The translations under genes were made by a program, and so were the position numbers. A DNA stretch of 64,000 bases from Stemphylium vesicarium (taxonomy: Eukaryota; Ascomycota; Dothideomycetes; Pleosporales; Pleosporaceae): positions 124,001 through 188,000 of the forward strand of contig QXCR01000029.1 in the NCBI GenBank assembly GCA_004380135.1. Direction: 5' to 3'. Each line of letters begins with the position of its first letter. Within the stretch, counting starts at the first letter, position 1. Below, piece by piece: positions 22,060 through 32,784 of the stretch. The notes under the pieces are model-generated. The model ran no database searches and had not been told where the DNA came from. It saw only the letters and a program-made list of their open reading frames with translations.

Positions 22060-23102
22060 TTAATACGCCTTGTGAAGACTGTTCATTTCCTTCCACCGCT
22101 TTCCGGGGGCTAGTTGTGGTTTCCTCGGAATCAATTGCACATTTGGGGACCAGAGATGGTCTACACGCTGCTCCTTCTGTGTCTCTCCCAACATCCAATC
22201 CCTTAGTGAGTTCAGAGTCTCGAAGAAACTACCACCTTGCTCTTCGAGCAAGTCGCGGTAAGCCCTTGTTAAGATCCATCTTTGATAAATACTTGGTATT
22301 TTCATAACCGTCCTCGGGATGCGCGTAGAGACAAAAGCGATCTTCACAATGGTGCGGCCCAGCTGGGAAGGTAGGACACCTCTTGCGCTTACACTGCCTG
22401 CCTCTATCCGCACAAGATTTGCAAGGAGACTTGTGGTCGCAGTTGAGCCCATGCGCGTAGCATTGTGTGCAAAGGACTGGGTCGAGCGGTTTCGCAGTGT
22501 GTTCGTTAGACGGGTGTGCCGATGTACTACTGTAAATTATTAGTGAGTCGGAATCTATTGCGTAGCCTCGAGAGCTGAGTGCTTCACATCTAATAATATA
22601 TGGAGTAAGGAAGTACAATATACGTACACAACTGCTCGTCCATCAGCCATGGTATATGTGGCCATCCGCCATGCCTCGTATTCATGCATGCTTTGCAGCT
22701 CCTCAGCTAGGTCTTTCTTCTCGGTGTTGACCTCCTTCAGTTGAGCAACTAGATCCTCTGCGCGCGCAAGCCACTCGGCTTGTTTAGTCTCGGAGTTGTG
22801 AAGTCGTTTCTTTGAGTCGTCAAGTTGTTCCTCGAATTCTCTACGCTGCCTGTCCTTCTGGATCTGGTCAAATTCCGCATGGAGATATAAAGGTCTGCCT
22901 TGGTGCGGAGAGTGCGGATGAGTGACATCAAGTTGCTCATCCTGGTTTCTGTTCCGTTCTTAACGTTCTCGACCAGCATGTCATAAAAGGCGATCTTCTC
23001 GTAATCGACTTGGAAGGGGTCGTCGGGCGCCATGTCGGTGGGCGAGAAGAAGCGCTTGGGTTGATCTGATGGTAATGAGAGTTTCCTGTTTCCTCCGTCC
23101 AT
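22060..23102 (-). pseudogene. Coiled-coil, Cys-rich and CCCH zinc-finger gene with two frame breaks
   Basis: Starting at 23102 (MDGGNRKLSLPSDQ), a first segment (IAFYDMLVENVKN) shifts frame near 22930-22980 into a clear coiled coil (RREFEEQLDDSKKRL, KEVNTEKKDLAEELQ). A 98-nt intron (22530-22627) leads to a Cys-rich block, CTQCYAHGLNCDHKSPCKSC and on, with the exact C-x2-C-x6-C-x5-C-x2-C-x6-C spacing of a binuclear zinc cluster. Next is a CCCH-like finger, CPTFPAGPHHCEDRFCLYAH. Frame changes again near 22270-22290 into TRAYRDLLEEQGG and ends LHKAY. An unusual 68-nt intron with a GTCGAT donor could repair the first break but would delete coding-looking sequence. Most likely a decaying gene, or indel errors. 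Confidence 0.45.
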
Positions 23103-24232
23103 TCATATGTGTTGCTTGGCGGGCGGGTTGTGGGGCGCATGTGATATCACTCTCCCCAACGTGCACCTGAGTTCCCCTTCACCTCCCCATTCACTCAACC
23201 CGAATTTCTCCTGGAAGCCAAGCGAAACTAGCCTAAACAAGCCGCTAGTGTAACCTCGCCGCCATATAAACCCGCTGCGCCCGCGTCTTCTTTCTTCTTT
23301 ACCCAACTCACTCTCACCTCTAATCCCCTGCCTCAACTTGTCCTTGATATTCTGCCCTAGCTCGAATAAGTCCCTACTCCAATGCCCCCCTCTTCAACCT
23401 ATGGCTCCTTCCCCATCCCTTCCGCTCCTCCAACTCCTTCCCCTTCTTCCCTTCCTCGCACTCCTCCCCACTACTCTATGTTGCAATCCACCCCGCGGGA
23501 GGCTCTGCGATGATTGTAGCGAGTTGGCTCTGCGCTTGCTAAATGTATTGTCGCCAGATAACCATTGCCATGTCTCAGTGGCTTCACTTGAGACGGGTCG
23601 TCGGCGTAGACATCTGCAGGCTTGTTTGGCTCTTGAGCCGGGCACCCGGGCGAACGTCTGCGATAGCATCTCTGGCAAGCGTTCGCGCCAGACTGAGTAT
23701 TCGGCCACCCATTTTCATTGGAGAGATACCCTAGTGTAATGTCCTTTGAGGAAGATCGATCCGCTTACACAGCCGGGACTTTCAACGTTGTGGGTCGCTG
23801 GCAGCGGCACGGAGCCTCCGTCAGTACCATGGTTAACACAGGCTGCCATCTTGGCGTCTTCAACTTCGAATTCGAATTTTTCGACAACTCTATCGAACTT
23901 CAACAGATCCCCTGGGCCAGGAGCTATACATTAACGCGTTTTAGGGCAATACCGTTGCCTGCGAGCGCATTAGTAGTGGTCACAACGACTAGTGTACCCG
24001 CAAAAACGTCCCCAACCACACCTAGATACAAAACAAGCACAAAACCAACATAGAAGACGCTTTAAGTAAAGAACTCAAGATGCCGCAGAGACCGCGGCTA
24101 CCAATGAATGGGGTCGTGATCGTCATCCCGCATTCGTGTCTAGTGCACCAAGCAACTCCACACAACTGCCCAAGCAATCCATATCTACCCCAATTCAAAA
24201 CATCCCTCTCCCGCATCCCCCACTCTTCATCT
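23103..24232. other. Region with uncertain coding fragments
   Basis: Open frames on the + strand (23338-23739, 23718-24053) include a Cys motif GRLCDDCSELALRLLN, loosely reminiscent of the N-terminus of HET-type proteins, but no HET domain follows and frames change. I cannot support a gene. Confidence 0.3.
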
Positions 24233-25588
24233 TTACAGCAACCCCACCCCCTTCACCCCCTCAAAAAGCCCCTCCTCCCTAACCAAACAGCTTCTGTTCA
24301 ACACATCCTTGCCCACACCGCCGATCCCACTCAAATGCAGTGTCAACTGCAATTCGCCCGTGAGACTCTTGAGCACATGTTCGACGCCGTTCTGCCCGCC
24401 GAGCGCAAGCCCGTAAACATAAGGCCTGCCGATGAGAACAGCGTCGGCGCCGAGGGCCAGTGCTTTAGCGATGTCGGCGCCAGACTGGATACCGCTGTCG
24501 AAGAGGATTTTGAAGTCATTGTTCGCACTGTCCATGGAGGAGGAGGAGGAGGAGGAGGAAGCGACACAATGCCTCACAGCATCAACAACGTGCGGCAGCA
24601 CCCCCAACGACGAAACCCCCCCATCAACCTGCCTCCCCCCATGATTACTCACCACAATCCCCTGGACCCCTGCTTCCACCGCGCTCCTCGCATCCTCCGT
24701 GGTTTGAATCCCCTTGAGCACAATAGCGCCCCCCCAATGCCGTTTCAAGAACGCGATATCCTCCCAGCTATGACTCTTCCCCGGGAAAATAATCCCCATC
24801 CACTCCCTCGCCGCATCCTCCATATTCTCCTCAACCTCACACCCATGCCTCTCTTTGAACCCTTGTCGAAAAACCGGATCCGACAGTCCGAGTTCCACAC
24901 CCGTTCGATCCGCGCGGAGGAACGGGTTGTACCCGTTATCCATGTCCTCGGGCCGCCAGCCCAGGATATACGTATCCAGCGTGACGAAGAGCGTAGTAAA
25001 GCCCGCTTTCTGCGCGCGCTGGAGAAGCGAGATGGTGATGGCGTCGTGGGAGCGTGACGGCCAGTAGAGTTGGTACCAGCGTTGGCCGCCGGCCCCGTTC
25101 GCGCGCGCTACATCTTCTATGCGAGTGCTGCTGGCGGTGCTCAGGATGTACGGCAGTGCCTGTGCGGCTGCGGCGCGGGCGGCGCCTTCTTCGCCGTCTG
25201 CGGAGAAGATTTTTAGCACGCTGACGGGGGCGAGGGCCATGGGCGCGGAGAGCTTCTCGCCGAAGAGCGAGGTCGAGAGGTCGGGGAAGCCTGTGTTGGT
25301 GTCGTTTTTTACTAGCCGCCGGGGTTGGAGGGACCATTTCTTGAATGCGGCGCGGTTTTTGCCTCGCGTTTCTCCTGCGCCTGCCGAGCCGTAGATGTAG
25401 CCTTTGGAGTCGGCGGAGAGGCGGGCGCAAGCGAGTTCTTCCCATTTGGAGGATTGGAAGGTGAGAGTTGGGCGCGAGAAGGATAGGCCCCGTGTGTACG
25501 TGTCCGTTTCGTAGGATATGCCATCTTGCGATGGTGAGTGGTCGGAAAACTTGAGTTGGTGCTGCTGCGTTGCTGGGGGTGGCGACAT
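24233..25588 (-). CDS. FMN-dependent 2-hydroxyacid dehydrogenase/oxidase (lactate 2-monooxygenase-like)
   Basis: Intronless 451-residue TIM-barrel flavoenzyme of the glycolate oxidase / lactate oxidase / lactate monooxygenase family, which oxidises L-2-hydroxyacids through FMN. Seen in order: the FMN-phosphate and substrate region WYQLYWPSRS (about 171-180), the VTLDTYILGWR strand, the conserved Lys in IVLKGI (292), the catalytic SNHGGRQVDG with His316 and Arg319, and the C-terminal FMN-binding FDSGIQSGADIAKALALGA plus IGRPYVYGL. The long loop between about residues 225 and 275 (RADRTGVELG to IIFPGKSHSWED) resembles lactate 2-monooxygenases more than plant glycolate oxidases. A poly-Ser run at 344-351 comes from a GGA repeat. 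No targeting peptide or SKL-type peroxisomal end is visible (ends VGLL). Confidence 0.92.
   Translation of the reverse strand: MSPPPATQQHQLKFSDHSPSQDGISYETDTYTRGLSFSRPTLTFQSSKWEELACARLSADSKGYIYGSAGAGETRGKNRAAFKKWSLQPRRLVKNDTNTGFPDLSTSLFGEKLSAPMALAPVSVLKIFSADGEEGAARAAAAQALPYILSTASSTRIEDVARANGAGGQRWYQLYWPSRSHDAITISLLQRAQKAGFTTLFVTLDTYILGWRPEDMDNGYNPFLRADRTGVELGLSDPVFRQGFKERHGCEVEENMEDAAREWMGIIFPGKSHSWEDIAFLKRHWGGAIVLKGIQTTEDARSAVEAGVQGIVVSNHGGRQVDGGVSSLGVLPHVVDAVRHCVASSSSSSSSMDSANNDFKILFDSGIQSGADIAKALALGADAVLIGRPYVYGLALGGQNGVEHVLKSLTGELQLTLHLSGIGGVGKDVLNRSCLVREEGLFEGVKGVGLL
24537..24560 (-). repeat. (GGA)n coding microsatellite
   Basis: About eight GGA units on the + strand encode the poly-Ser run in the hydroxyacid dehydrogenase, just after the active-site strand. 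Confidence 0.85.
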
Positions 25589-26523
25589 GGTTGCGTGGTC
25601 GGCAGTTGGCAGTTGGGGAAAGAAAATAACAGAAGGCGTAGTAAGGAGGGAGTAGAGAGAGGATTAAGGTGGTAAGGAAACGAAGATGTTAACGGGATTC
25701 ATCTCACGATGGTAAAAGTCCCAATCAGTATGAAGAAATCCCAAGACTAGAGTCTGGACGCGTAATGATATCGCAAGTTGGGATGGCATGATAATTATAC
25801 CATGGAATCAACGTCACCTAGAAACACTACCTCCGGATGCATTCGGATAAGAACCATCCCCAAAGTCTGCCATAGCGCTCTACTAGGCTATCCCCATTTT
25901 CGCGGCCTTTGAGAGCTTAGATCCGGTTATAACATGCTCAGAAGCTATGTAAAGTCGCAGTCTCGAAAACTGTGTCGTCTACTATGTATGAAGCTCACTT
26001 TTCTTGGCGAGCATGTGACAAAGACACCAGCACATGGAAAAAAGGATACAGCCAAGAGGAAGAGATCGGGAGATCGACCGTAGGATCGGTGTGCGTGCAT
26101 CGTGTGTGTGATTCTTCGAGTGGATGATATCGAACTGACGTCACAAGCTGTCATGAGAAAACATGACATAACCGTAGGGGGGAGCAGAAAAGTGGATAAG
26201 CTATGATGGGAGGAGATGCGCGGCCGGTTGTTTTCCAGGTTCGTTGTTGTGTCTAATCCGTCTAAGGTGCTTAGTCCTCTAATATCCATCTTCCCAAGCC
26301 TAACCTGCCACCTAGGTTGCTCAGAGATAGGTACCCCATGCCATAAGCATGTGACTACAAAACCCGTTTTGCATACAAACATGCGAAAAAAGAGAAGCCT
26401 CTGCGGGCAATGGTCCCCAAAACTCCGTCAATGCAAATGTTCATCATTTCATCTTCGAAAAGACTCGTACAACAGATACTGGCGTTTCCTTTATTTTCGT
26501 TTTCCGATTTTTTCTTTCTTTAC
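25589..26523. other. Intergenic region
   Basis: About 930 bases between two minus-strand genes, holding the promoter of the flavoenzyme gene and the 3' region of the SDR. No supported gene. Confidence 0.5.
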
Positions 26524-27491
26524 TTAGACAGCGACGCATCCACCGTCAATCTTGAGATGTCCGCCCGTCATGAACTTGCTGTCCTCGCTGACCAAGAAAG
26601 CAACTACGCTTGCAACGTCATCAGGGCTGCTGAACCTGTCGAGAGCAGTCTCCTCCTTTAGCTCTGCCAGCTTCTCCTTTGTCCAGCCGTCCTTGTAGCC
26701 GGGAGTTTGGATGATGCTCGTGTGGATGGTGTTGACGCGGATGCCGTGGGGACCGAGCTCTTCGGCGGCAGTGAGGGCGATACCGCGAAGGGCGAATTTG
26801 GACGCGCTGTACGAGATGAGGCCGGGGAAGCCGCGGAGACCAGCGATGGAGGATCGGATTATTATGGAGCCGGCGCCAGAGGTGGTCTGCATGGCTGTTG
26901 CAGCGTACTTGACACCTAGGAAGGCTAGAATTGAGTGTTAGTGGTGGAGTTCCATAGGATGTAGTAATAAAAGTCAGACATACCAGACTTTGCGTTGATA
27001 CTCATGATCCTGTCAAAGTCGTCCTCGGTGACATCGAAAATGCTCTTGGTTTCGCCGCGATGGCAGCAGTTCAAAAGCGCAGCATCAAGCCTCTCAAATC
27101 GCTGCACAACCTTCTTGGCGCACGCCTCGACATCCGCCTCCTTTGTCGCATCAGCTACAATGGTGAGAAGGCGGGATTCGATGGGTACGCCGGTTGCGAT
27201 GGCGGCCTTGAGGACGGGGACAGCGGCCTCGAGTGCGGTCTGGTCAATGTCGATGAGGGCGACGTTGCAGCCCTCAATAAGTAGTCGGCCGGCGGACTCA
27301 ACACCAACTTTGCCGCCTCCACCGGTGATCATGACCACCTTGCCCTCGAGCCGTTGGATGGGGAGCGGCCGTGTGAGGTTGGTGGATGTGGGCGCACGCT
27401 CAATGCCCGGGCGCGGGGCCTTGTTCATGTTGAGCGTAGCAATGTTGGAGCCTGGCATGCGCAGGCTCTCGGTTGTGTTCATTCGCTGCAT
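26524..27491 (-). CDS. SDR-family oxidoreductase with an N-terminal extension and altered NNAG motif
   Basis: Exons 27491-26984 and 26924-26524 (59-nt intron) encode 302 residues. The Rossmann motif is TGGGGKVG (56-63) followed by IDID, an acid that favours NAD. The catalytic region is SSIAGLRGFPGLISYSASK, with Ser194/195, Tyr208 and Lys212. The C-terminus (FLVSEDSKFMTGGHLKIDGG) is classical. The structural NNAG motif is replaced by NCCHRG at about 141-146, which is unusual. About 48 residues precede the Rossmann fold and contain several Met (M1, M4, M12), so the true start is uncertain; a basic, Thr/Ser-rich leader could be mitochondrial. Substrate unknown. Not adjacent in function to any obvious pathway gene. 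Confidence 0.87.
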
Positions 27492-28712
27492 GGTGAAGGG
27501 TCGTCCGGGTCGTGTATGAGGCTTGCACAGCTTGTCGGGACGCGGGCTGGGGATGGTTTTGGTATTTCAGCGTGCCATCATCCCCTCCTCACCGGACCCT
27601 TCTTTTCCCTCAAGATGACGTATCCCGGGAAACCCTAGGCGAAATCTTTTCTGCGTTGATCAAACACCGGATGCGCATCCGTTGAGGCTCTTGCTGGCGG
27701 CTGTACCCACCGCCCCACAGCTGTCAGCCAATGCTCGCCGCTGGCCGGCATTTGGCCGCACCACCTTCTCCAACTTTTCGCGCAATGAGCGGTGGGACGT
27801 GTCCACTCATGCTATCACTTATCGTACCCCATGTGGGTGACTTGTGGGCGCACATGGACGCGAGAGGTGCGCGATGTCGCTTTTCTAATAGGTTAGGGCG
27901 GGGGGGGTTGGTAATTAAATCGTTTCCACCAGTCGTTGAAGAAGGAACCTGCGGCAATGTCACATCGCCCCGTGACCGTGACCGACTACCCCAGGACCCA
28001 GAGCAAGGCGGTCAACGCGAGCGCTATCACCGCTCCAAACGGGCAACTAGTCCGGCAAGGTACCCATAGTCGACAAGTTAGAACGCAGAAAATGCTGCAA
28101 TTGATCCTGATAGTGCTGTTGTCATCGGTTAACGCGGAAGGTACAGCTCAGCTGGCAGCACTTACAGAGCAGTAGAGGCATGCGGCGAGTCAGAAGGTAC
28201 GTACTGCAGCTTGCGATAGCACACCAACAATCACGCAAACTTCATGACGCGAGTGACAAGGGAGGAGGAGGCCTGGAGGATGAACAGCAAAAGGGTCTCG
28301 GAGACTTCGCCCACACCGCGAGCTAGCCCTAGCAGCAATATATCGTACCTCGGGCTTAGCCTAAATGAGCTTGTCATGTGCTATCATGTGCCTCGACATT
28401 GCCGAATTATGTCTCGATAACCTGCTACGCTGATGGGTCCTGGGGGGTAGTGCCACCACCAGCAGAACTCAACCCCAACACCGACCCCGCAGTGCGAACC
28501 AAGTGTGTAAAGATAGCGTCAACCTATAGTGGGGGTGGAATGCAGTGCAAGGAAAGAAGAAGGTGCGGCGGAAGGAACGCCGAAACAGCTGACAATCTGA
28601 GCTAGCGAGCGAGCGGTACAGTCACGAAAGAGTGGAACGACCGAGCACGCAAACACCAATCACGCTTTCATTCATCTCTAGACCAGACGGCACTTTCCTT
28701 ATTATGCCGCTC
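27492..28712. other. Intergenic region
   Basis: About 1.2 kb upstream of the SDR and downstream of the esterase gene. A G-rich run lies near 27898-27908. No supported gene. Confidence 0.5.
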
Positions 28713-29707
28713 CTAACAGTACTTTGCAGTGCACCAGTCCAAGAAGTAATCGATCCCATCCGCCAGCGCTGCACCTCCAACAGCCGCGTGATCACTGAAT
28801 GGATACTCATGAATGCTAATATCCCTCAGTGCCGGGCTATCCTCTAGTGTACTGTACAGCTTCTGGGTCAGAGTCGTCATCTGCTGTGACACAAGAATGC
28901 TCTTTCTGAACTCAAACTCCTCATCTGTTTCCGTTCGTCTTTGGACCGGGTTCTGCTCTAGCGCACCATAGCTGATCTGGAAGGCGGGGTTGGTGGTGTT
29001 TGAGGTGTTCTGCGAGGGCGAGGTAAGAGGAGCGAGGAAGTTGGTGTTGTTGAAGACATAGTTATCGTTGAAGAAGAGGGCAGGCGAGGCACTGAGAAAC
29101 GTGTCGAAGAGATCCGGCCGAACAGTAAGAGCATACAAGACGAAGAGGCCGCCAAACGAGTGACCGTACAGAGCATCGCGGTCAAAGTCAGCGTTGGGGA
29201 AGGCAGTGTCCCGGATCCAAGGTCGAAGGGCTGTGTCGATGAACTCGATGAAGTTGTCCGCATTGGAAGGTACACCGGGCACGGCGGGCAAGGGGCAGTC
29301 ATCGCATACTGGAGGCTGGAAGTCGTAGCTGCGGTGAGTGCTATATGGGGAGTCTTCAATAGTCTCCGGATAGCCGATGCTGACAACGATGCAGTCGGGC
29401 ATATTGAACTCGACAGGACGACGACGCCGGAAGGCTTCTGTGGCTGTCAGGCCGAGAGCATTGCCGTCCAAGACATACCTAGTCTCCGTGTGAGTTCTTG
29501 AAGCTTCAACGGTGGGTTTATAAACATGTCTTACATGGTCTCCACAACTGAGCTCTCCTCCTGTGTAGTCCAGTTCAGCGGCCACGCCACCTGAATCTGA
29601 TATTCCCACGATCCATTAGTCGCACTGTAGAACCCAAGGTTGGGAAGGACGTTCGTTGGGAACTCGGTGACGAGTGGGGCAAATTGCCAGGCGCCGACAG
29701 AACTCAT
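28713..29707 (-). CDS. IroE/BesA-type esterase (alpha/beta hydrolase), possible siderophore esterase
   Basis: Exons 29707-29535 and 29478-28713 (56-nt intron with GTAAGA donor) encode 312 residues. The joint restores VVETMYVLDGNALG, the typical strand and oxyanion-loop entry of the putative-esterase family. The nucleophile elbow is YGHSFGG with Ser165, and the C-terminal histidine is probably in PFSDHAAVGG. Bacterial relatives (IroE, BesA) and the fungal EstB hydrolyse cyclic ester siderophores such as enterobactin or fusarinine-type compounds inside the cell; assignment to siderophores here is inference. No signal peptide. A feruloyl-esterase-like or other acyl esterase role is the alternative. 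The next gene upstream on the same strand is also an esterase. Confidence 0.82.
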
Positions 29708-30995
29708 GGTGGCGGCGATTTTTTTTGATCCTGATTACTCTTTTGCTGATGCAAGTACCGGAAACCAGATGCTTGCCTGGACCGTCTTGGGCTTTTGTAC
29801 CTGACGACCACAGGATCGCACCTCCCAAGAATGCGATCCCGAGGAGCGGGGTGTACGCTCGTGTCTCATGCAGACCTCACGCCGCAACTACAAGGGCCCC
29901 GCAGCATGATTGCCTGGATGGGTTAGTAGGGTCGCGGTATAGGATTCTAGCCCCGGGAGTTGTACCTTGATATCCCGGGCTTAGCGGAAAGACGTATACA
30001 TTGCCAAGGCGGTGATGTTCTCGAGTGCCTCCGGTCTTTTCCTCGACGGTGGTTGTATTTGATGATTTTCTCATATCCTTGCGATGGGAATATTGTAAAG
30101 ACGGCGTTCAGCATCCAAAAAGTCGCGTTGCTGAGTTATTGCGCGTATCGAGGGCGATTGTTGCGAGTCACGCAGTTGTCCAAGTGGAGGCAGCGGGCCA
30201 GCAGGATTTGTTCCCGGCGTTCTGGGTCTCGATAGAACCACTTCAAACGCAGGCAACTGACAACTCTCAATTCTTAGTCGATGGAAGTATCGATTTCATG
30301 CAAGCTTCCATGCGAACAACGCGCAAGCGAACTGCCACTTGGTATTCGATGGCTGAAAAACGCCATGAAGCTAGCATGAGTGCGTCGAGATCGGTTGCGG
30401 ATGTATTTGGCGCGAGGAATTCGTATAATCATCTTCCAATCATGCGTGGAAGAGCGCAGCTGGAATTGCAGTACCCGAGGGGTTTCTCGGATGCATAAGT
30501 CCGGGAGACTAGGGTACGCTACCACGTGCTCCCTGACATTCCCCCACCAATGCGCAACGCAAAAGAATGCCATAGTCCGATGGTATGCAAGATGAGTATC
30601 AATTCCGAGACTAAAGGTTCGCAATAGGATGGAATTTCATCTCATATTTGACAAGCGGTTGGCGCCGCGGCGAAGGCTGAAGTCACGGTGCCGGAATTGG
30701 CGTGAGCGTACCGGGCCGTAGCCGTAAGAGAGAACGCTGTCCGAACCAGACCAAATCTTGGGGACGCAGCTGTCGTAGACCCTACGAAAAGAGAATCAGA
30801 CCCATTATTGAGGCTGAGAGTGGATCTATAGCTTCGTACGAACGCTTTCGACAAGATGAGAAATAGATCAGGGTATCAGCAGAAGAAAAGACACCGAATT
30901 TTGGTAACAGGGGTTTGTTGTACAGTGCGAGAGCTTGACGTGAAGATTCAAAAGTTGTTTGATTTGGTGCTAAAGGCTGACAAAAGTGTAGCTGT
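29708..30995. other. Intergenic region
   Basis: About 1.3 kb between the two esterase genes. Domainless open frames only, including a 157-codon frame at 30025-30498 on the + strand. Confidence 0.5.
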
Positions 30996-32784
30996 CTAGA
31001 ATGCGCCCCGTCCAGGCAGTGGGTCGTTCTTCGCGGGACACGACGCGTCATAGATTGATGGATCAACAAACTTGGGCTTGACATCGTTATCGTAGGCCAA
31101 CTCGACAAGAGTAGCGTCTCCTGACATGTACTGAGGCCAGCCATACTCGGTCAACCCGCTCTGTGAGTCTCGTGCGAACGCAGCCCAGGCGCCCTGAACG
31201 TACTCGGTGTACTTGTTCTCGGTCGCGCTGTTTGGGAGGCCAGAGATATCCTGGGCAGTGCCAAAGACCAGACCGAGGTCAGAGCCATGGTAGGCTGCGC
31301 TTCCTCGGGGTCCAAGGCCTGCGCTACCGTTGTAAAGACGAAGGTTGTCCCAGTCACCGTGGTATCTGTAGCGCCAGGTCGGAACGTCGTGCTGGGCGCG
31401 GTACGCAGCCGAGAATGCACTTGGGCAAGTGAAACTGCGCTCGGTGAACAAGTTCCAGTCGGCGTTGGTGAAGTTCAGCTTGGCTGCCCATCCGGAAATG
31501 CGGTACCAGCCGTCCTCGTGGTCAGCGTTACCGACCAAGAGCGGGATCTTCGCAAAAGAGCCAGCCTCGGAAAGCTGTTGGTAGTCTTCAAAGACTGTGA
31601 TGTTGTCAACAGTTGGGTGGAAAGTTGCCTGTGTCAAGCCGACACTCGGAAGACCTGGAACCTTTGCCGATGCGGCCAGGACAACAGACATGTTTGCTGA
31701 ACGAACACACGACACAACTGCGGCAGAGTCGTCACCAGCGCCACCACAGCCGATAGTCTGAGAGACATTGTACCAGATGGACTGGGAGTACTCCACAGTG
31801 TTGGGAACGAAGCTCAATGAGGTTCCCGACATAGGGATGAGGCCAGAAACGATTGGGTCGTTCTTCCAAGCATAAGCCCAGTAGTCGACAGCAGCAGCAC
31901 CCGCGCTTTGTCCGAAGATGACGATGCGCGACGAGTCTCCTCCGAAGCTCTCGATGTTGTCACGTACCCACTCAACAGCAGCACGATGGTCACGAAGGGC
32001 AGCGTTCTTCTCAACGCCAGGAGCACCAGCGAAGCCAAAGATACCGAGGCGGTAGCTGCAACGGTCAGTATATGCATACAAGTAGATTGGATAAGTCTTA
32101 CTTGAAGGTCACGACAACGACATCCTCCGAGTCGGCGAGATACTGTCCGTTGTAAAAAGGGCTATGAGGGCCGGGAATCTGGAAGCCTACGCGGTGTTAA
32201 TGGAAGATTCCCTGGCAAGGGTTGGCGAAACGTACGTCCTCCGTGCAAGAACACCAACACGGGCTTTTTCGCCTCGGGCTGGCCAGCGTTTGCTGTCCAT
32301 ACATTAAGCTTCAGACAATCTTCTGACACTGGGTTGTCGTTCTGTGCAGCAAAGTTCTTCCACACACGTAAGCCAGATGGCTGCGTGAAGTTGGGGAACG
32401 AAGATACGGGCGGCTTGTTGGCGGGGCAGTCACTACATCAAGATTAGACATATTCCGCGCATCATGGAACTTGAACGTACGCAGACTATAGTCGTTAGCT
32501 TGTGCATTTGGAATCGATTTTTTCTGATTACTTACCCACTCGGAAGCCTCAAAGACGGTGCCTGCTGGCGCTTCGTACTTCTTGGGCGCGGCAAATCGCA
32601 GCTCGCCTACAGGAGCCTCCGCGTAGCGTATTCCCAGGAACTCGGTCACATGGGTCTTGTTGGATGACGGGTGACCGACCAATGTACCGCTAGATGTCTC
32701 TACGCCTGAACAATTCGTCGGTTCTGCAATCGCCGAGCCGAAGAGCGAGGCTACGGCTGCAGCCGTAAGAAGAAGGTGTTGCAT
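30996..32784 (-). CDS. Secreted type-B carboxylesterase/lipase with a 5-nt micro-exon
   Basis: Exons 32784-32536, 32485-32481 (5 nt), 32432-32236, 32186-32102 and 32055-30996 sum to 1596 nt, 531 residues. A signal peptide (MQHLLLTAAAVASLFGSAIA) indicates secretion. Family landmarks are FLGIRYAEAPVGELRF, the Cys loop WSADCPAN, SEDCLKLNVW, the oxyanion HGGRFQIPG, VTFNYRLGIFGF, and the nucleophile FGQSAGAAA with Ser229. The acidic residue is probably in NADHEDGW and the His in YHGSDLGLVFG. Without the micro-exon the first Cys-Pro of the conserved disulfide loop is lost or the frame breaks. Such enzymes hydrolyse carboxylic esters or lipids outside the cell. The start at Met (MQHLLL) is preferred over a Met six residues upstream because it gives a clean signal peptide. 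Confidence 0.9.

Noticed and set aside
23338..24053. Possible HET-type gene start (RLCDDCSEL motif)
   Set aside because: Frame changes and no HET-domain blocks; not supportable.
30025..30498. 157-codon plus-strand open frame between the two esterases
   Set aside because: No domain, no splice context, composition like random sequence.
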